Of a DNA stretch of 64,000 nucleotides, positions 1 through 7,901 are shown one piece after another; position 1 is the first letter of the stretch, and every line of letters begins with the position of its first letter. The translations under genes and the position numbers were made by a program. This stretch comes from Salegentibacter agarivorans (GTDB taxonomy: Bacteria; Bacteroidota; Bacteroidia; Flavobacteriales; Flavobacteriaceae): NCBI RefSeq assembly GCF_900113135.1, contig NZ_FOOH01000012.1:85101-149100 (forward strand), written 5' to 3'. The notes beneath the pieces are model-generated. The model had not been told where the DNA came from and searched no databases. It worked only from the letters and a program-made list of their open reading frames with translations.

Positions 1-367
1 TCATTCCAATAAAATGAAATTTAATCCCCATATTTTCAAAAATGGAGGTAAACAACCTATAAGAACCACCATAAAGATCGTTGGTAGAGATTATTTCGTC
101 ACCGGGTTTAAAAAGTTTCATCACCGCATCTATCGCCGCAAGTCCGGAACCAAAACCAAGTCCAAATTTCCCATTTTCTAAACTAGCCAGGGATTTTTCT
201 AAAGCCGAACGGGTTGGATTTCCGCTTCGTGAGTATTCAAAACCTTTATGGCCACCGGGTGTACTTTGTGAATATGTAGTTGTTTGGTATATAGGCGGCA
301 TTACAGAGCCGTATGCGGGATCTATATTTTCCTGCCCTCCATGTATGGTTTTAGTATTAAATTTCAT
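1..367 (-). CDS. trans-sulfuration PLP enzyme (cystathionine gamma-synthase/lyase family), N-terminal part
   Basis: Only the first 122 or so codons are inside the window; the rest lies beyond the left edge. The protein starts MKFNTKTIHGGQENIDPAYG and continues with PPIYQTTTYSQSTPGGHKG, then EYSRSGNPTR and the stretch GFGSGLAAIDAVMKLFKPGD. These are the N-terminal substrate- and PLP-phosphate-binding blocks of the Cys/Met metabolism fold-type I enzymes, which make or split cystathionine. The PLP lysine is not in view. The frame stays open upstream of this ATG, but family members start at this Met. The synthase and lyase cannot be told apart from this fragment. Confidence 0.9.
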   Translation of the reverse strand, partial: MKFNTKTIHGGQENIDPAYGSVMPPIYQTTTYSQSTPGGHKGFEYSRSGNPTRSALEKSLASLENGKFGLGFGSGLAAIDAVMKLFKPGDEIISTNDLYGGSYRLFTSIFENMGIKFHFIGM

Positions 368-455
368 AATTCTTGCGTTTACAGCAAATGTAGCGCGCTC
401 ATTGTCTTTAAACAAAATAGGTTTATCTTTATTCGCGTATTTAACAGCCTTTTCT

Positions 456-1247
456 ATGTCTCAAAAAATCCTTTCCCTCCTGGTTATTTTCCTAATATTC
501 ACTTCCTGTCGGGACGAAAAATCTGACGCCGGCGTAAAACAGGTGAAGGGCGATACCGAAGCGCTTAGTTTCTACGAAGAAAGCTTTTTACCAAAAGATT
601 TTGAAGCCTGTAAAACCGAAACATGCCCTAAAATACGAGTCAATTATTTAAAATTTAGAGAAGATAGGGAGGCTGCCAAAGAAATGAATAGTTACAACCA
701 GGAGAACCTTATTAAAATTTTTAATAATACTGAAGTAGCTTCTGAAGCTGAAAATGTAAAGGCCGTGGTTAATGAATTTATCCAGGATTTTCAGAATTTT
801 AAAAGGGATTTCCCCGAATCTCAAGCCGAATATGAAGTTGAAATCTCTCAATCGGTATTAAGCCAGACGAAGAAATTACTGGTTTTGGAAACCAATTTCT
901 ACCTTTTCACCGGTGGTGCGCACGGTTACGGTGCCACGAGTTATGCTAATTACGATATTACTTCAGGCGAATTACTTTATAAAAACGATTTATTTTCAGA
1001 TTTGGAAGCTTTTACGAATTTTGCTGAAAAAGAATTCAGAAAGAAATATGAGATTCCTGAAGGAGAAAATATAAATTCCAACGGATTTTTCTTTGAAAAG
1101 GATAGTTTTGCACTTCCGGAAAATATTGCCGTAACCAAAAACCGGGTTATCCTGATTTATAATCGGTACGAAGCTGCCAGTTATGCCGAAGGGGAATTAA
1201 AACTTTCTTTTCCGAAGAATAAAGTAAGCGAATGGCTTAACTACTAA
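456..1247 (+). CDS. DUF3298/DUF4163-type lipoprotein
   Basis: A 263-residue predicted lipoprotein. It begins with a short hydrophobic signal and a lipobox ending in Cys 18 (FLIFTSC), so it is probably anchored in a membrane facing the periplasm. The middle contains FYLFTGGAHGYGATSYANYD, typical of DUF3298/DUF4163 proteins such as the extracytoplasmic part of RsiV-like proteins, where this fold can bind lysozyme. No function is proven for the flavobacterial lipoprotein form. The frame is open back to position 81, but that part overlaps the divergent PLP enzyme and lacks signal character, so ATG 456 is preferred. It diverges from the PLP enzyme with about 90 bp between the starts. Confidence 0.8.
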   Translation: MSQKILSLLVIFLIFTSCRDEKSDAGVKQVKGDTEALSFYEESFLPKDFEACKTETCPKIRVNYLKFREDREAAKEMNSYNQENLIKIFNNTEVASEAENVKAVVNEFIQDFQNFKRDFPESQAEYEVEISQSVLSQTKKLLVLETNFYLFTGGAHGYGATSYANYDITSGELLYKNDLFSDLEAFTNFAEKEFRKKYEIPEGENINSNGFFFEKDSFALPENIAVTKNRVILIYNRYEAASYAEGELKLSFPKNKVSEWLNY

Positions 1248-1259
1248 TTAAAATTAGCT

Positions 1260-1613
1260 ATGAAAAAAGTATATCATCTCTCTACCTGCAACACCTGCCA
1301 AAAGATTTTAAAAGAACTGGAATTGCCAGGTTCTTTTGAGCTTCAGGATATAAAAGAAGAAGAAATTACTGAAAAACAACTGGAAGAAATGAAAGCGCTC
1401 GCCGGTAGTTACGAAGCTTTATTTAGCCGCAGGGCAAGACTTTATCGCGAAAGAGAGCTTAAGGAAAAGGAACTTTCTGAAACCGATTATAAAGAACTAA
1501 TTTTAGATCATTATACTTTCCTGAAAAGACCGGTAATTATTAATAATGAGGAAATTTTTATAGGAAATTCTAAGAAAACCGTCGCGGCGGCCAAAGCAGC
1601 GGTTCATGGATAA
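1260..1613 (+). CDS. ArsC/Spx-family protein (arsenate reductase-like)
   Basis: A 117-residue thioredoxin-fold protein of the ArsC family. The N-terminus is MKKVYHLSTCNTCQKILKEL, with a CxxC motif (CNTC, residues 10-13) rather than the single catalytic Cys of classic ArsC. Further on is the LKRPVI segment typical of the family (about residue 88). There is no ars operon context: it sits 12 nt after the DUF3298 lipoprotein and overlaps the EamA transporter by 8 nt, so the three genes are probably co-transcribed. True arsenate reduction is uncertain; members like this are often thiol-redox or regulatory proteins of unknown substrate. Confidence 0.85.
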   Translation: MKKVYHLSTCNTCQKILKELELPGSFELQDIKEEEITEKQLEEMKALAGSYEALFSRRARLYRERELKEKELSETDYKELILDHYTFLKRPVIINNEEIFIGNSKKTVAAAKAAVHG

Positions 1614-2505
1614 CAAACGTATTCTAGCCATCTTTGCGGCCATTGGCGCAAGTGCGATCTACGGACTTAACCATACGATTGCTAAAGGCGTAATGCCTAC
1701 TTATATTGAACCCTTCGGATTTATTTTTTTACGGGTTTTCGGCGCTGCTGTTCTATTTTGGGTAATTAGTTTCCTGGGGCCAAAAGAAAAAATTGCAACT
1801 TCAGACTGGCCAAGAATTTTAGGTTGTGCCGTTTTTGGAATGGTAATTAATATGCTATTCTTCTTTAAAGGATTAAGCCTTTCAACACCTATAAATAGTT
1901 CGGTTATTGTCACGCTTTCGCCGGTTATGGTGTTAATCCTGGCTTCAATTCTCATCAGGGAACGCATTACCTTATTAAAAACCCTGGGAATAATCGTTGG
2001 TTTGGCCGGTGCCCTGGTTTTGGTTCTTTTTAGCGCTGAAAGTGCCGGAAATGCACCTAACATTCCTATGGGGAACGTACTATTTATTGTAAACGCTTTT
2101 AGCTACGGACTTTATTTAATTCTGGTAAAACCCCTAACCGCAAAATATCACGCGTTTACCTTAATGAAATGGCTATTTTTAATTGGGGTAATCATCAATT
2201 TCCCTATAACCATTGGTGAATTTACCGATGTAAATTGGACAAGTTTACCTTTTGATGCGATTTGGAAAATGGCTTTTGTAGTAGCAGGAACCACCTTTTC
2301 TACCTATTTGCTGAATATTTATGCACTAAAACAACTTTCGGCTTCAACCATAAGCGTGTTTATCTATATGCAACCGCTTATTGCAATTACCTATGCAATT
2401 TTAACCGGCGCAGATGAGCTGAATATGGTAAAAGTAGTGGCAGCAATTCTGGTTTTTGTAGGAGTGTATATGGTTACCAAGAAGAAAACCGAAATAAGAG
2501 CTTAG
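1606..2505 (+). CDS. EamA/DMT-superfamily transporter
   Basis: A 299-residue integral membrane protein with about ten hydrophobic helices arranged as two EamA repeats, the layout of drug/metabolite transporters. The first repeat begins AAIGASAIYGLNHTIAKG and ends near GLAGALVLVLF; the second starts about residue 155 (MGNVLFIVNAFSYGLYLIL) and ends FVGVYMVTKKK. Substrates of this family range from amino acids to sugars and cannot be predicted here. It overlaps the ArsC-like gene by 8 nt, implying translational coupling, and converges with the next gene. Confidence 0.9.
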   Translation: MDNKRILAIFAAIGASAIYGLNHTIAKGVMPTYIEPFGFIFLRVFGAAVLFWVISFLGPKEKIATSDWPRILGCAVFGMVINMLFFFKGLSLSTPINSSVIVTLSPVMVLILASILIRERITLLKTLGIIVGLAGALVLVLFSAESAGNAPNIPMGNVLFIVNAFSYGLYLILVKPLTAKYHAFTLMKWLFLIGVIINFPITIGEFTDVNWTSLPFDAIWKMAFVVAGTTFSTYLLNIYALKQLSASTISVFIYMQPLIAITYAILTGADELNMVKVVAAILVFVGVYMVTKKKTEIRA

Positions 2506-2508
2506 GTT

Positions 2509-3099
2509 TTAATCTGCCAGTTTTTCCGCAAGTTTTTTTAAGTAATTCTTATTTTTCTTAACGGAAGAAAGGGAAGCGGTATAAGTATTTACCTTACCTA
2601 CGTCTGGAAAACTCAATTTCCCTTTGGCCATAGAATTTGCAAGTAATATTTGTAAATAATTATAAATGAGTATAATTTGCTGAAGTATATCGGTTCTTTT
2701 TGTTGTAAAACCCAGTTTTTCAGCTGTTCTTTTATTTAAAATATAGCTGGTACCTTCCAGAGTGATTTCAGCGGCTTCCTTTTCGGTATAAGATTCAGTA
2801 AGATTCACCAGTCCTAAAATATACTGCCTTAAAATATATCTTATGCGTTGCTTCGCTTTCCAGTTTCTATCAATCACGTAGTAATAATCAAATAAAGTCC
2901 CGCCGTGAATAATAATTCTACCATTTTTCTCTTTTTCAGTAATAAAAAGTGGAGAATGATAAATCAATTTTCCCTGCTTCTTTCCCTGGGGTGTATCTAT
3001 AAACGGCGCCAAAACCGATAGGATTAGCGGAGCTACAAATAATGGCAAATAATACCATTCCAGCATTAGTGCAATAATTACAAATCCAAGAAATATCAA
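2509..3099 (-). CDS. hypothetical membrane-anchored protein, start uncertain
   Basis: No family recognised. The 196-residue frame starts at TTG and opens with one long or two short hydrophobic segments (FLGFVIIALMLEWYYLPLFV and LILSVLAPF). A soluble, Lys- and Tyr-rich part follows, with GRIIIHGGTLFDYYYVID in the middle. It is probably anchored by its N-terminus. The start is doubtful: the first ATG is 11 codons further in (3066), whereas the same frame is open upstream without any ATG up to the stop codon of the thioesterase gene. A hairpin lies within that open stretch. It probably belongs to the same transcript as the thioesterase or follows its terminator. Confidence 0.6.
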   Translation of the reverse strand: MIFLGFVIIALMLEWYYLPLFVAPLILSVLAPFIDTPQGKKQGKLIYHSPLFITEKEKNGRIIIHGGTLFDYYYVIDRNWKAKQRIRYILRQYILGLVNLTESYTEKEAAEITLEGTSYILNKRTAEKLGFTTKRTDILQQIILIYNYLQILLANSMAKGKLSFPDVGKVNTYTASLSSVKKNKNYLKKLAEKLAD

Positions 3100-3104
3100 A
3101 AAAG

Positions 3105-3138
3105 CAAGCCCGGAAAATCTAAGGATTTCCCGGGTTTG
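3105..3138. terminator. hairpin between thioesterase gene and downstream hypothetical gene
   Basis: A nearly perfect inverted repeat (arms around AAGCCCGGAAAATC and GATTTCCCGGGTTTG) with a 4-nt loop. Read on the minus strand it is followed by a T-run, as in an intrinsic terminator of the thioesterase gene. It also lies inside the open frame that extends upstream of the next gene, so it might instead be coding or an attenuator. Confidence 0.6.
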
Positions 3139-3210
3139 TTCTTTTTGTGGTTTTATATAAAATTGATGTTTTTCGATGCGGGAATTTAAGCAATTTCGCT
3201 GAAGAAGGGT

Positions 3211-3705
3211 TTAAAAACCTAACTTTTCCGGATCTAAATGTTGAGGCCGTTTTCCAAATCTCCTGGTATCTTCTTTAGTTAAAATTTTAAAATCATCGGT
3301 GTGGCTTAAACTGTCTAAATTATCTCGCAGGGCTTTAGGCAATTTGGTAAGTTTTCTTTCCTTTAAATCTATCCACGCACCCATCATTTCACAGCTGGCA
3401 AAATTTCGACCTTTTTCATCATAAAAATTATGTAGGAATTCAAAGTACATGCCATCTTCAGCAAGGCCTTTTAACTGTAAAGTCACTTTTATGGGTTTTC
3501 CCGCAAAAACTTCTTTAAAATAATAAATGTGCTCGTAAAAAACCACCGGACCAATATTATTCTTCGCCAAATCCTTTTGTCCAAACCCGTTTTCCATTAA
3601 AAAAGCCATCCGGGTGTGGCTCATAAAATTCACATAAGCCGTATTGGCCAAATGCCTGTTTGCATCTATATCACTCCAGCGTATTTCAAATTCTTTGGTG
3701 TACAT
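3211..3705 (-). CDS. acyl-CoA/acyl-ACP thioesterase, hotdog fold (4HBT type)
   Basis: A 164-residue single hotdog-domain protein. The start MYTKEFEIRWSDIDANRHLA is a textbook 4HBT opening in which the Asp of WSDID is the likely catalytic or orienting residue, followed by NTAYVNFMSHTR. A start 10 codons upstream (3735, MLNFIKKIER) is possible but adds residues without family support. The enzyme would hydrolyse a fatty acyl or aromatic acyl thioester in the cytoplasm; substrate unknown. It is transcribed away from the YheT-like hydrolase, with about 85 bp between the two starts. Confidence 0.85.
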   Translation of the reverse strand: MYTKEFEIRWSDIDANRHLANTAYVNFMSHTRMAFLMENGFGQKDLAKNNIGPVVFYEHIYYFKEVFAGKPIKVTLQLKGLAEDGMYFEFLHNFYDEKGRNFASCEMMGAWIDLKERKLTKLPKALRDNLDSLSHTDDFKILTKEDTRRFGKRPQHLDPEKLGF

Positions 3706-3790
3706 TCTCTCTATTTTTTTAATAAAATTAAGCATAAATATTATGCACGCATAATTATTTTAAAAATTTACATCCTTACCTTAGCGCCAT

Positions 3791-4777
3791 ATGCCTATAA
3801 TAAACACTAAATATAAATCTCCTGGTATTTTTAAAAATGCCCATGTTTCAAGTATTTATGCCGCTACTTTACGAAAAGTAAGTTTTAGTTTTGGCAGAAA
3901 AGATCGCATTGAATTAAGCGATGGAGATTTCCTGGATTTGGAGCGTAGTTTTTATTCTGCTGAAAATGATAAAATAATCATTTTATTACACGGCCTCGCC
4001 GGACACGCCAATCGCCCTTATATGTTGGGAATGGCAAAGTATTTTCAGGAAAACGGCTGGGATATAGCTTCCATGAATTTTAGAAGTTGTAGTGGAGAAA
4101 TAAACCGACTATACCGCAGCTACCACGCGGGTGCTACTGAAGACCTTGAAGCGGTGATAAATCATCTTCAGCAAGAACAAAAGTATAAAGAAATCGGCCT
4201 GGTGGGGTTTAGTTTGGGTGGCAATTTAATGTTGAAATATTTGGGAGAACGAAATGAGATTCCTTCAGAAATTAAATCAGCAGTCGCGATTTCTACCCCT
4301 TGTGATTTAGGTGCTTCCCTGGAAGAACTTAATAAAACGCATAATTTTTTATATTCAAAACGCTTTATTAAAAATCTAAAAAAAGAACTCCAGCTTAGGC
4401 AAATCCATTTTCCTTCGGAAATTAGTAAAGAAGAGATCACACAATGTAATTCACTACTCGCCATAGATGAACTTTATACCAGTAGAGCGCACGGCTTTAA
4501 AGATGCTTCAGATTATTATAAAAAATGCAGCTGTATAGGTTTTCTACCTTATATTAAAGTTCCCACACTTTTGCTTAATGCACAAAATGATACTTTTCTT
4601 TCGCCAAATTCCTATCCCATAGAAGTGGCAAAAAATTCTGAATTTCTTCATTTAGAAATTCCAAAACACGGGGGACACGTAGGGTTTTTTCAGCATAAAA
4701 AAATATATTATCACGAACAGCGGGCCTTAGAATTTATAACTTCAAGCAAGTCAATAATTTCAGAATCTTCAAAATAG
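3791..4777 (+). CDS. YheT-family alpha/beta hydrolase
   Basis: A 328-residue alpha/beta hydrolase. The oxyanion region is IILLHGLAGHANRPYMLGMA (about residues 63-82), the nucleophile elbow is GFSLGGN with Ser 141, an acid is expected near NAQNDTFLS, and the His lies in KHGGHVGFF (about residue 294). This is the pattern of the YheT/ABHD1-3 esterase family; the physiological substrate is unknown. It is a single gene, with a -7-like box TACCTTAG 6 nt before the start and so a very short leader, followed by the yicC promoter. Confidence 0.88.
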   Translation: MPIINTKYKSPGIFKNAHVSSIYAATLRKVSFSFGRKDRIELSDGDFLDLERSFYSAENDKIIILLHGLAGHANRPYMLGMAKYFQENGWDIASMNFRSCSGEINRLYRSYHAGATEDLEAVINHLQQEQKYKEIGLVGFSLGGNLMLKYLGERNEIPSEIKSAVAISTPCDLGASLEELNKTHNFLYSKRFIKNLKKELQLRQIHFPSEISKEEITQCNSLLAIDELYTSRAHGFKDASDYYKKCSCIGFLPYIKVPTLLLNAQNDTFLSPNSYPIEVAKNSEFLHLEIPKHGGHVGFFQHKKIYYHEQRALEFITSSKSIISESSK

Positions 4778-4789
4778 GCTTTGGCCGGC

Positions 4790-4819
4790 TTTGCGCTGCT
4801 ACAGAATTGATTATCTTTG
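4790..4819 (+). promoter_or_regulatory. Bacteroidota-type promoter for yicC-gmk-nadD
   Basis: A -33 TTTG at 4790-4793 and a -7 TATCTTTG at 4812-4819 are separated by 18 bp, matching the primary-sigma consensus TTTG/TAnnTTTG. The yicC start codon lies 20 nt downstream. Confidence 0.7.
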
Positions 4820-4839
4820 CGCAAGCTTAAAAATCACGC

Positions 4840-5697
4840 ATGATTCAGTCAATGACAGGTTTTGGGAAAAGCATAACGCAACTCCCATCAAAAAAAGTAA
4901 CCGTTGAAATCAAGTCGCTAAACAGCAAAAACCTTGACGTAAACGCCCGAATCCCTTCGCAATACCGCGAAAAAGAACTTCAACTAAGAAATACAATTTC
5001 TAAATCGCTTACCCGCGGAAAAGTGGATTTTTCCCTTTTTGTAGAGGTAACCGGCGAGGAAACTACCGCTTCTGTAAACCGGGGAGTAGTGAGAAACTAT
5101 ATGCAACAATTAAAAAGTATTGTTGATGGCGATGAAACCGAATTGCTAAAAATGGCAGTAAGAATGCCTGATGCAGTGACTACCGAGCGCGAAGAAATTG
5201 ATGAATCTGAATTTAAAGCAATTGAAGCCGCGGTGATTGAAGCCCTGGAAGAAATCAACCAATTTAGAACAGATGAAGGGGAAGCTTTAGAGAAAGACCT
5301 TAAACTTCGTGTAAATAACATTGAAGCATTACTGCAGGAAGTTCTAAGAATTGACCCAGAAAGGGTTGAGGCGGTAAAGGAACGTCTTAGAAAAGGAGTG
5401 GCAGATCTTAAAGAGAATGTAGACGAAAACCGTTTTGAACAGGAATTGGTGTACTACATTGAAAAATTCGACATTACCGAAGAAAAAGTGAGGCTGGAAA
5501 ACCATCTTGCCTATTTTAACGAAAGCATAAATTCACAGGATTCAAACGGGAGAAAACTCGGTTTTATTTCTCAGGAAATGGGCCGGGAGATCAATACAAT
5601 AGGTAGTAAATCTAACTATGCCCCAATGCAACAGTTGGTGGTGCAAATGAAAGATGAGCTGGAAAAAATTAAAGAACAACTTTTAAACGTACTCTAA
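4840..5697 (+). CDS. yicC: YicC/YloC-family endoribonuclease
   Basis: A 285-residue protein opening with MIQSMTGFGKS, the strongly conserved YicC N-terminus, and ending with the DUF1732 block (EKFDITEEKVRLENHL, then GRKLGFISQEMGREINTIGSK). The family comprises RNA endonucleases that affect sRNA stability in E. coli (YicC) and mRNA cleavage in Bacillus (YloC). The gene stops directly against the gmk start, a common arrangement. Full length for the family, no anomalies. Confidence 0.93.
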   Translation: MIQSMTGFGKSITQLPSKKVTVEIKSLNSKNLDVNARIPSQYREKELQLRNTISKSLTRGKVDFSLFVEVTGEETTASVNRGVVRNYMQQLKSIVDGDETELLKMAVRMPDAVTTEREEIDESEFKAIEAAVIEALEEINQFRTDEGEALEKDLKLRVNNIEALLQEVLRIDPERVEAVKERLRKGVADLKENVDENRFEQELVYYIEKFDITEEKVRLENHLAYFNESINSQDSNGRKLGFISQEMGREINTIGSKSNYAPMQQLVVQMKDELEKIKEQLLNVL

Positions 5698-6291
5698 ATG
5701 AGCGATGGTAAACTTATCGTATTCTCGGCGCCTTCAGGATCGGGAAAAACCACGATAGTCCAACATTTATTAAAGCACAAAGAATTGGACCTGGAGTTTT
5801 CTATCTCTGCCACATCTCGTGAGCCAAGAGGTGAAGAAAAAGACGGGCAGCATTATTATTTCCTTTCTTTAGAGGACTTTAAAAGGAAGATAAAAAACGA
5901 CGAATTCCTGGAATGGGAAGAAGTTTACCGCGATAATTTCTACGGAACTTTAAAAAGCGAAGTAGAACGCATCTGGTCTCACGGAAAAAACGTGATTTTT
6001 GATATTGATGTTGTAGGCGGACTGGATATTAAAAATATCTATCCGGATAAAACCCTGGCGGTTTTTGTAAAACCACCAAGTATTGAAGAATTAAAGATTC
6101 GGTTGAAAAAGCGAAAAACGGAAAGTGACGATAAAATAAATATGCGAGTAGCAAAAGCTTCCATTGAGCTGGCAACCGCACCACAATTCGATTTTATTAT
6201 TGAAAATCATCATTTAGATACCGCACTTCAGGAAGCTTACGATCTTGTGGCAACTTATGTAGGCGTAAAAAATTCGGCTAAAAATGAATAG
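5698..6291 (+). CDS. gmk: guanylate kinase
   Basis: A 197-residue enzyme that phosphorylates GMP to GDP with ATP. It has a P-loop SAPSGSGKTT near residue 10, the GMP-binding segment SISATSREPRGEEKDGQHYYF, and the lid region with RLKKRKTESDDKINMR. The ATG follows the yicC stop without a gap and its 3' end overlaps nadD by 8 nt, so the three are an operon for nucleotide and NAD supply. Confidence 0.97.
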   Translation: MSDGKLIVFSAPSGSGKTTIVQHLLKHKELDLEFSISATSREPRGEEKDGQHYYFLSLEDFKRKIKNDEFLEWEEVYRDNFYGTLKSEVERIWSHGKNVIFDIDVVGGLDIKNIYPDKTLAVFVKPPSIEELKIRLKKRKTESDDKINMRVAKASIELATAPQFDFIIENHHLDTALQEAYDLVATYVGVKNSAKNE

Positions 6292-6868
6292 GAAAGTCGG
6301 TTTGTTTTTTGGGACTTTCAATCCAGTTCATATCGGACACCTTATTATTGCCAATCATATGGCTGAATTTTCAGATTTAGATGAAGTTTGGCTGGTGGTT
6401 ACTCCTCATAATCCGCATAAAAAGAAAAGTACTTTACTTGAAAATCATCACCGGCTGGAGATGGTATACAAAGCCTGCGAAGGTTTTGAACATTTAAAAC
6501 CTTCTAATATAGAGTTTGGTTTACCGCAACCCAACTATACAAGTACTACGCTGGCACATCTTCAGGAAAAATATCCTACAAACGAATTTTGCCCGATTAT
6601 GGGGGAGGATAACCTGAAAACCTTCCACAAGTGGAAGAATTACGAGGTGATTTTGGAAAATCATCAAATATATGTTTACCCAAGAATTTCAGGCAGAAAG
6701 GTGGAAAATGAGTTTAAAGATCATCCAAAAATAACCCGCGTAATGGCTCCCGTGATAGAAATTTCTTCAACTTTTATTAGAAAAGCGGTAAAGGAAGGAA
6801 AGTTTATAAAGCCCATGTTGCCTGATGCGGTTTGGGATTATATTAAACTGATGAATTTTTATAAGTAG
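6284..6868 (+). CDS. nadD: nicotinate-nucleotide adenylyltransferase
   Basis: A 194-residue nucleotidyltransferase that converts nicotinate mononucleotide plus ATP to deamido-NAD. It has GLFFGTFNPVHIGHLIIANH (the GxFxPxHxGH active-site motif), the HNPHKKK segment, and the C-terminal ISSTFIRKAV (the SSTxIR motif). It overlaps gmk by 8 nt and ends the operon. Downstream lies a long-spaced inverted repeat before the convergent Kbp gene. Confidence 0.97.
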   Translation: MNRKVGLFFGTFNPVHIGHLIIANHMAEFSDLDEVWLVVTPHNPHKKKSTLLENHHRLEMVYKACEGFEHLKPSNIEFGLPQPNYTSTTLAHLQEKYPTNEFCPIMGEDNLKTFHKWKNYEVILENHQIYVYPRISGRKVENEFKDHPKITRVMAPVIEISSTFIRKAVKEGKFIKPMLPDAVWDYIKLMNFYK

Positions 6869-6887
6869 TCGAAATTAAAAAAAAACA

Positions 6888-7020
6888 AAAGACTGTTTAA
6901 AAATCTTATGTTAGCTGTTCTGGTTAGCTGATTGAACCTACTTTTTTCATTGTGGAACTACAAGCTATAGGACGTCGTCTGCCCTCAATGTAACAACCTC
7001 AAAAACTTTAAACAGTCTTT
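6888..7020. repeat. widely spaced 14-bp inverted repeat between convergent genes
   Basis: AAAGACTGTTTAAA (6888-6901) and its exact complement TTTAAACAGTCTTT (7007-7020) enclose about 105 nt with no ORF. The segment lies between the 3' ends of nadD and the Kbp gene, so it could end transcription from both sides or be a small mobile or structured element. No other copy is seen in the window. Confidence 0.6.
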
Positions 7021-7025
7021 AATCT

Positions 7026-7529
7026 TTATTTCTTATCCAGGCGCGGAATTCGTAAAACCTGCCCCGGAAATATTTTATCGGGATCTTTAAGCATTGGTTT
7101 ATTGGCTTCAAAAATCACCGTATATTTATTTGCATTCCCATAATGCTCTTTGGCTATTTTGCTTAAATTCTCACCTCTTTCAACCGTATGAAAACCAGAT
7201 TCAGGTTCTTCTTTCTTCACGGCCAACCTATCATCTACCTTCGCAATTCCGCCAGAATTGCCAATAACAAGCACTATCTTTTCACGAACAGACTGCGAAT
7301 CTGCCAGTCCGTAAACTATAGCTGTACTATCTTCAATATTAATTACAGGATTTTCTACTTTTAAATCCAGGCTCTTTATAGTATTTAAGAGCTTATCTGC
7401 CGCTTTTGCATTCTCTTTTCGTATAATCTCTTTCTTCGCTTCAGAAATTTCTATGTTTTCTTCTTCCTGTTCTTTTTCTTTTCCGAAGATTTTTTCCCCG
7501 GCATCTTTTATAAATGAAAATATTCCCAT
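7026..7529 (-). CDS. kbp: Kbp/YgaU-type protein with BON and LysM domains
   Basis: A 167-residue protein matching E. coli Kbp (YgaU), a cytoplasmic K+-binding protein. It starts MGIFSFIKDAGEKIFGKEK, has a BON domain (about residues 50-115, ending GGIAKVDDRL) and a C-terminal LysM domain with FHTVERGENLSKIAKEHYG and ANKPMLKDPDKIFPGQVLRI. Compared with the E. coli protein there is an acidic and Lys-rich insertion after the first 17 residues. A start 12 codons upstream (7565) is possible, but MGIFSF matches the family. No signal peptide. Confidence 0.9.
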   Translation of the reverse strand: MGIFSFIKDAGEKIFGKEKEQEEENIEISEAKKEIIRKENAKAADKLLNTIKSLDLKVENPVINIEDSTAIVYGLADSQSVREKIVLVIGNSGGIAKVDDRLAVKKEEPESGFHTVERGENLSKIAKEHYGNANKYTVIFEANKPMLKDPDKIFPGQVLRIPRLDKK

Positions 7530-7630
7530 ATCCTTGATTACTAAGTTAGTGAAAGAAAAGTACAAAAGGAAATTTGTAATCGTCTTACTCTTAGTCCTAA
7601 ATTTTTGTTAGATTTTTCAATTCTCAAACA

Positions 7631-7671
7631 AAAACCGCAAACCACAATAGATATTGCGAGTTTGCGGTTTT
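7631..7671 (-). terminator. 12-bp perfect hairpin in a divergent intergenic region
   Basis: Arms AAAACCGCAAAC (7631-7642) and GTTTGCGGTTTT (7660-7671) surround a 17-nt loop. On the minus strand the stem runs into a T-rich tail, as in an intrinsic terminator. No minus-strand gene ends just upstream of it, so it may end a small untranslated RNA or an antisense transcript from the gpsA promoter region. Confidence 0.6.
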
Positions 7672-7874
7672 CAACTAAATAACCAACCAAAAAACTAAGA
7701 AATCCATTTTCTTTAAAAAAGAACCTCATCGTCTATAAGAGAACGCAAAAACTTGTGTAGAATTGTAAATTGGTAAAATTTATAGATGTTAAAGTTTAGT
7801 CTTGATTTCTTTGATTATTCATTAATATTTTGCTTTATAACCGCAGTCTTTTTAGATATACTTAGAAAATTGCT

Positions 7875-7882
7875 TATTTTTG
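7875..7882 (+). promoter_or_regulatory. -7 box of gpsA promoter
   Basis: TATTTTTG matches TAnnTTTG and sits 19 nt before the gpsA ATG. A -33 element is not clear. Confidence 0.55.
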
Positions 7883-7901
7883 AATTACAATAAAACAACC
7901 T

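Larger units (their letters stand above)
7530..7901. other. 372-nt intergenic region
   Basis: No credible gene: a 62-codon minus-strand frame (7541-7729) reads through the hairpin and resembles no family. What is visible is a strong hairpin at 7631-7671 and the gpsA promoter near the right end. Promoters for the Kbp gene must also lie here. Confidence 0.6.

Noticed and set aside
81..455. Upstream extension of the DUF3298 lipoprotein frame
   Set aside because: It runs antisense to the well-conserved PLP enzyme and would put 125 residues before an obvious lipoprotein signal.
1260..1613. Arsenic resistance locus
   Set aside because: The ArsC-like protein has no arsR, arsB or arsM neighbours, and its CxxC motif is not the classic arsenate reductase active site.
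7541..7729. 62-codon minus-strand frame
   Set aside because: It passes through the perfect hairpin at 7631-7671, has no family resemblance and no plausible start context.
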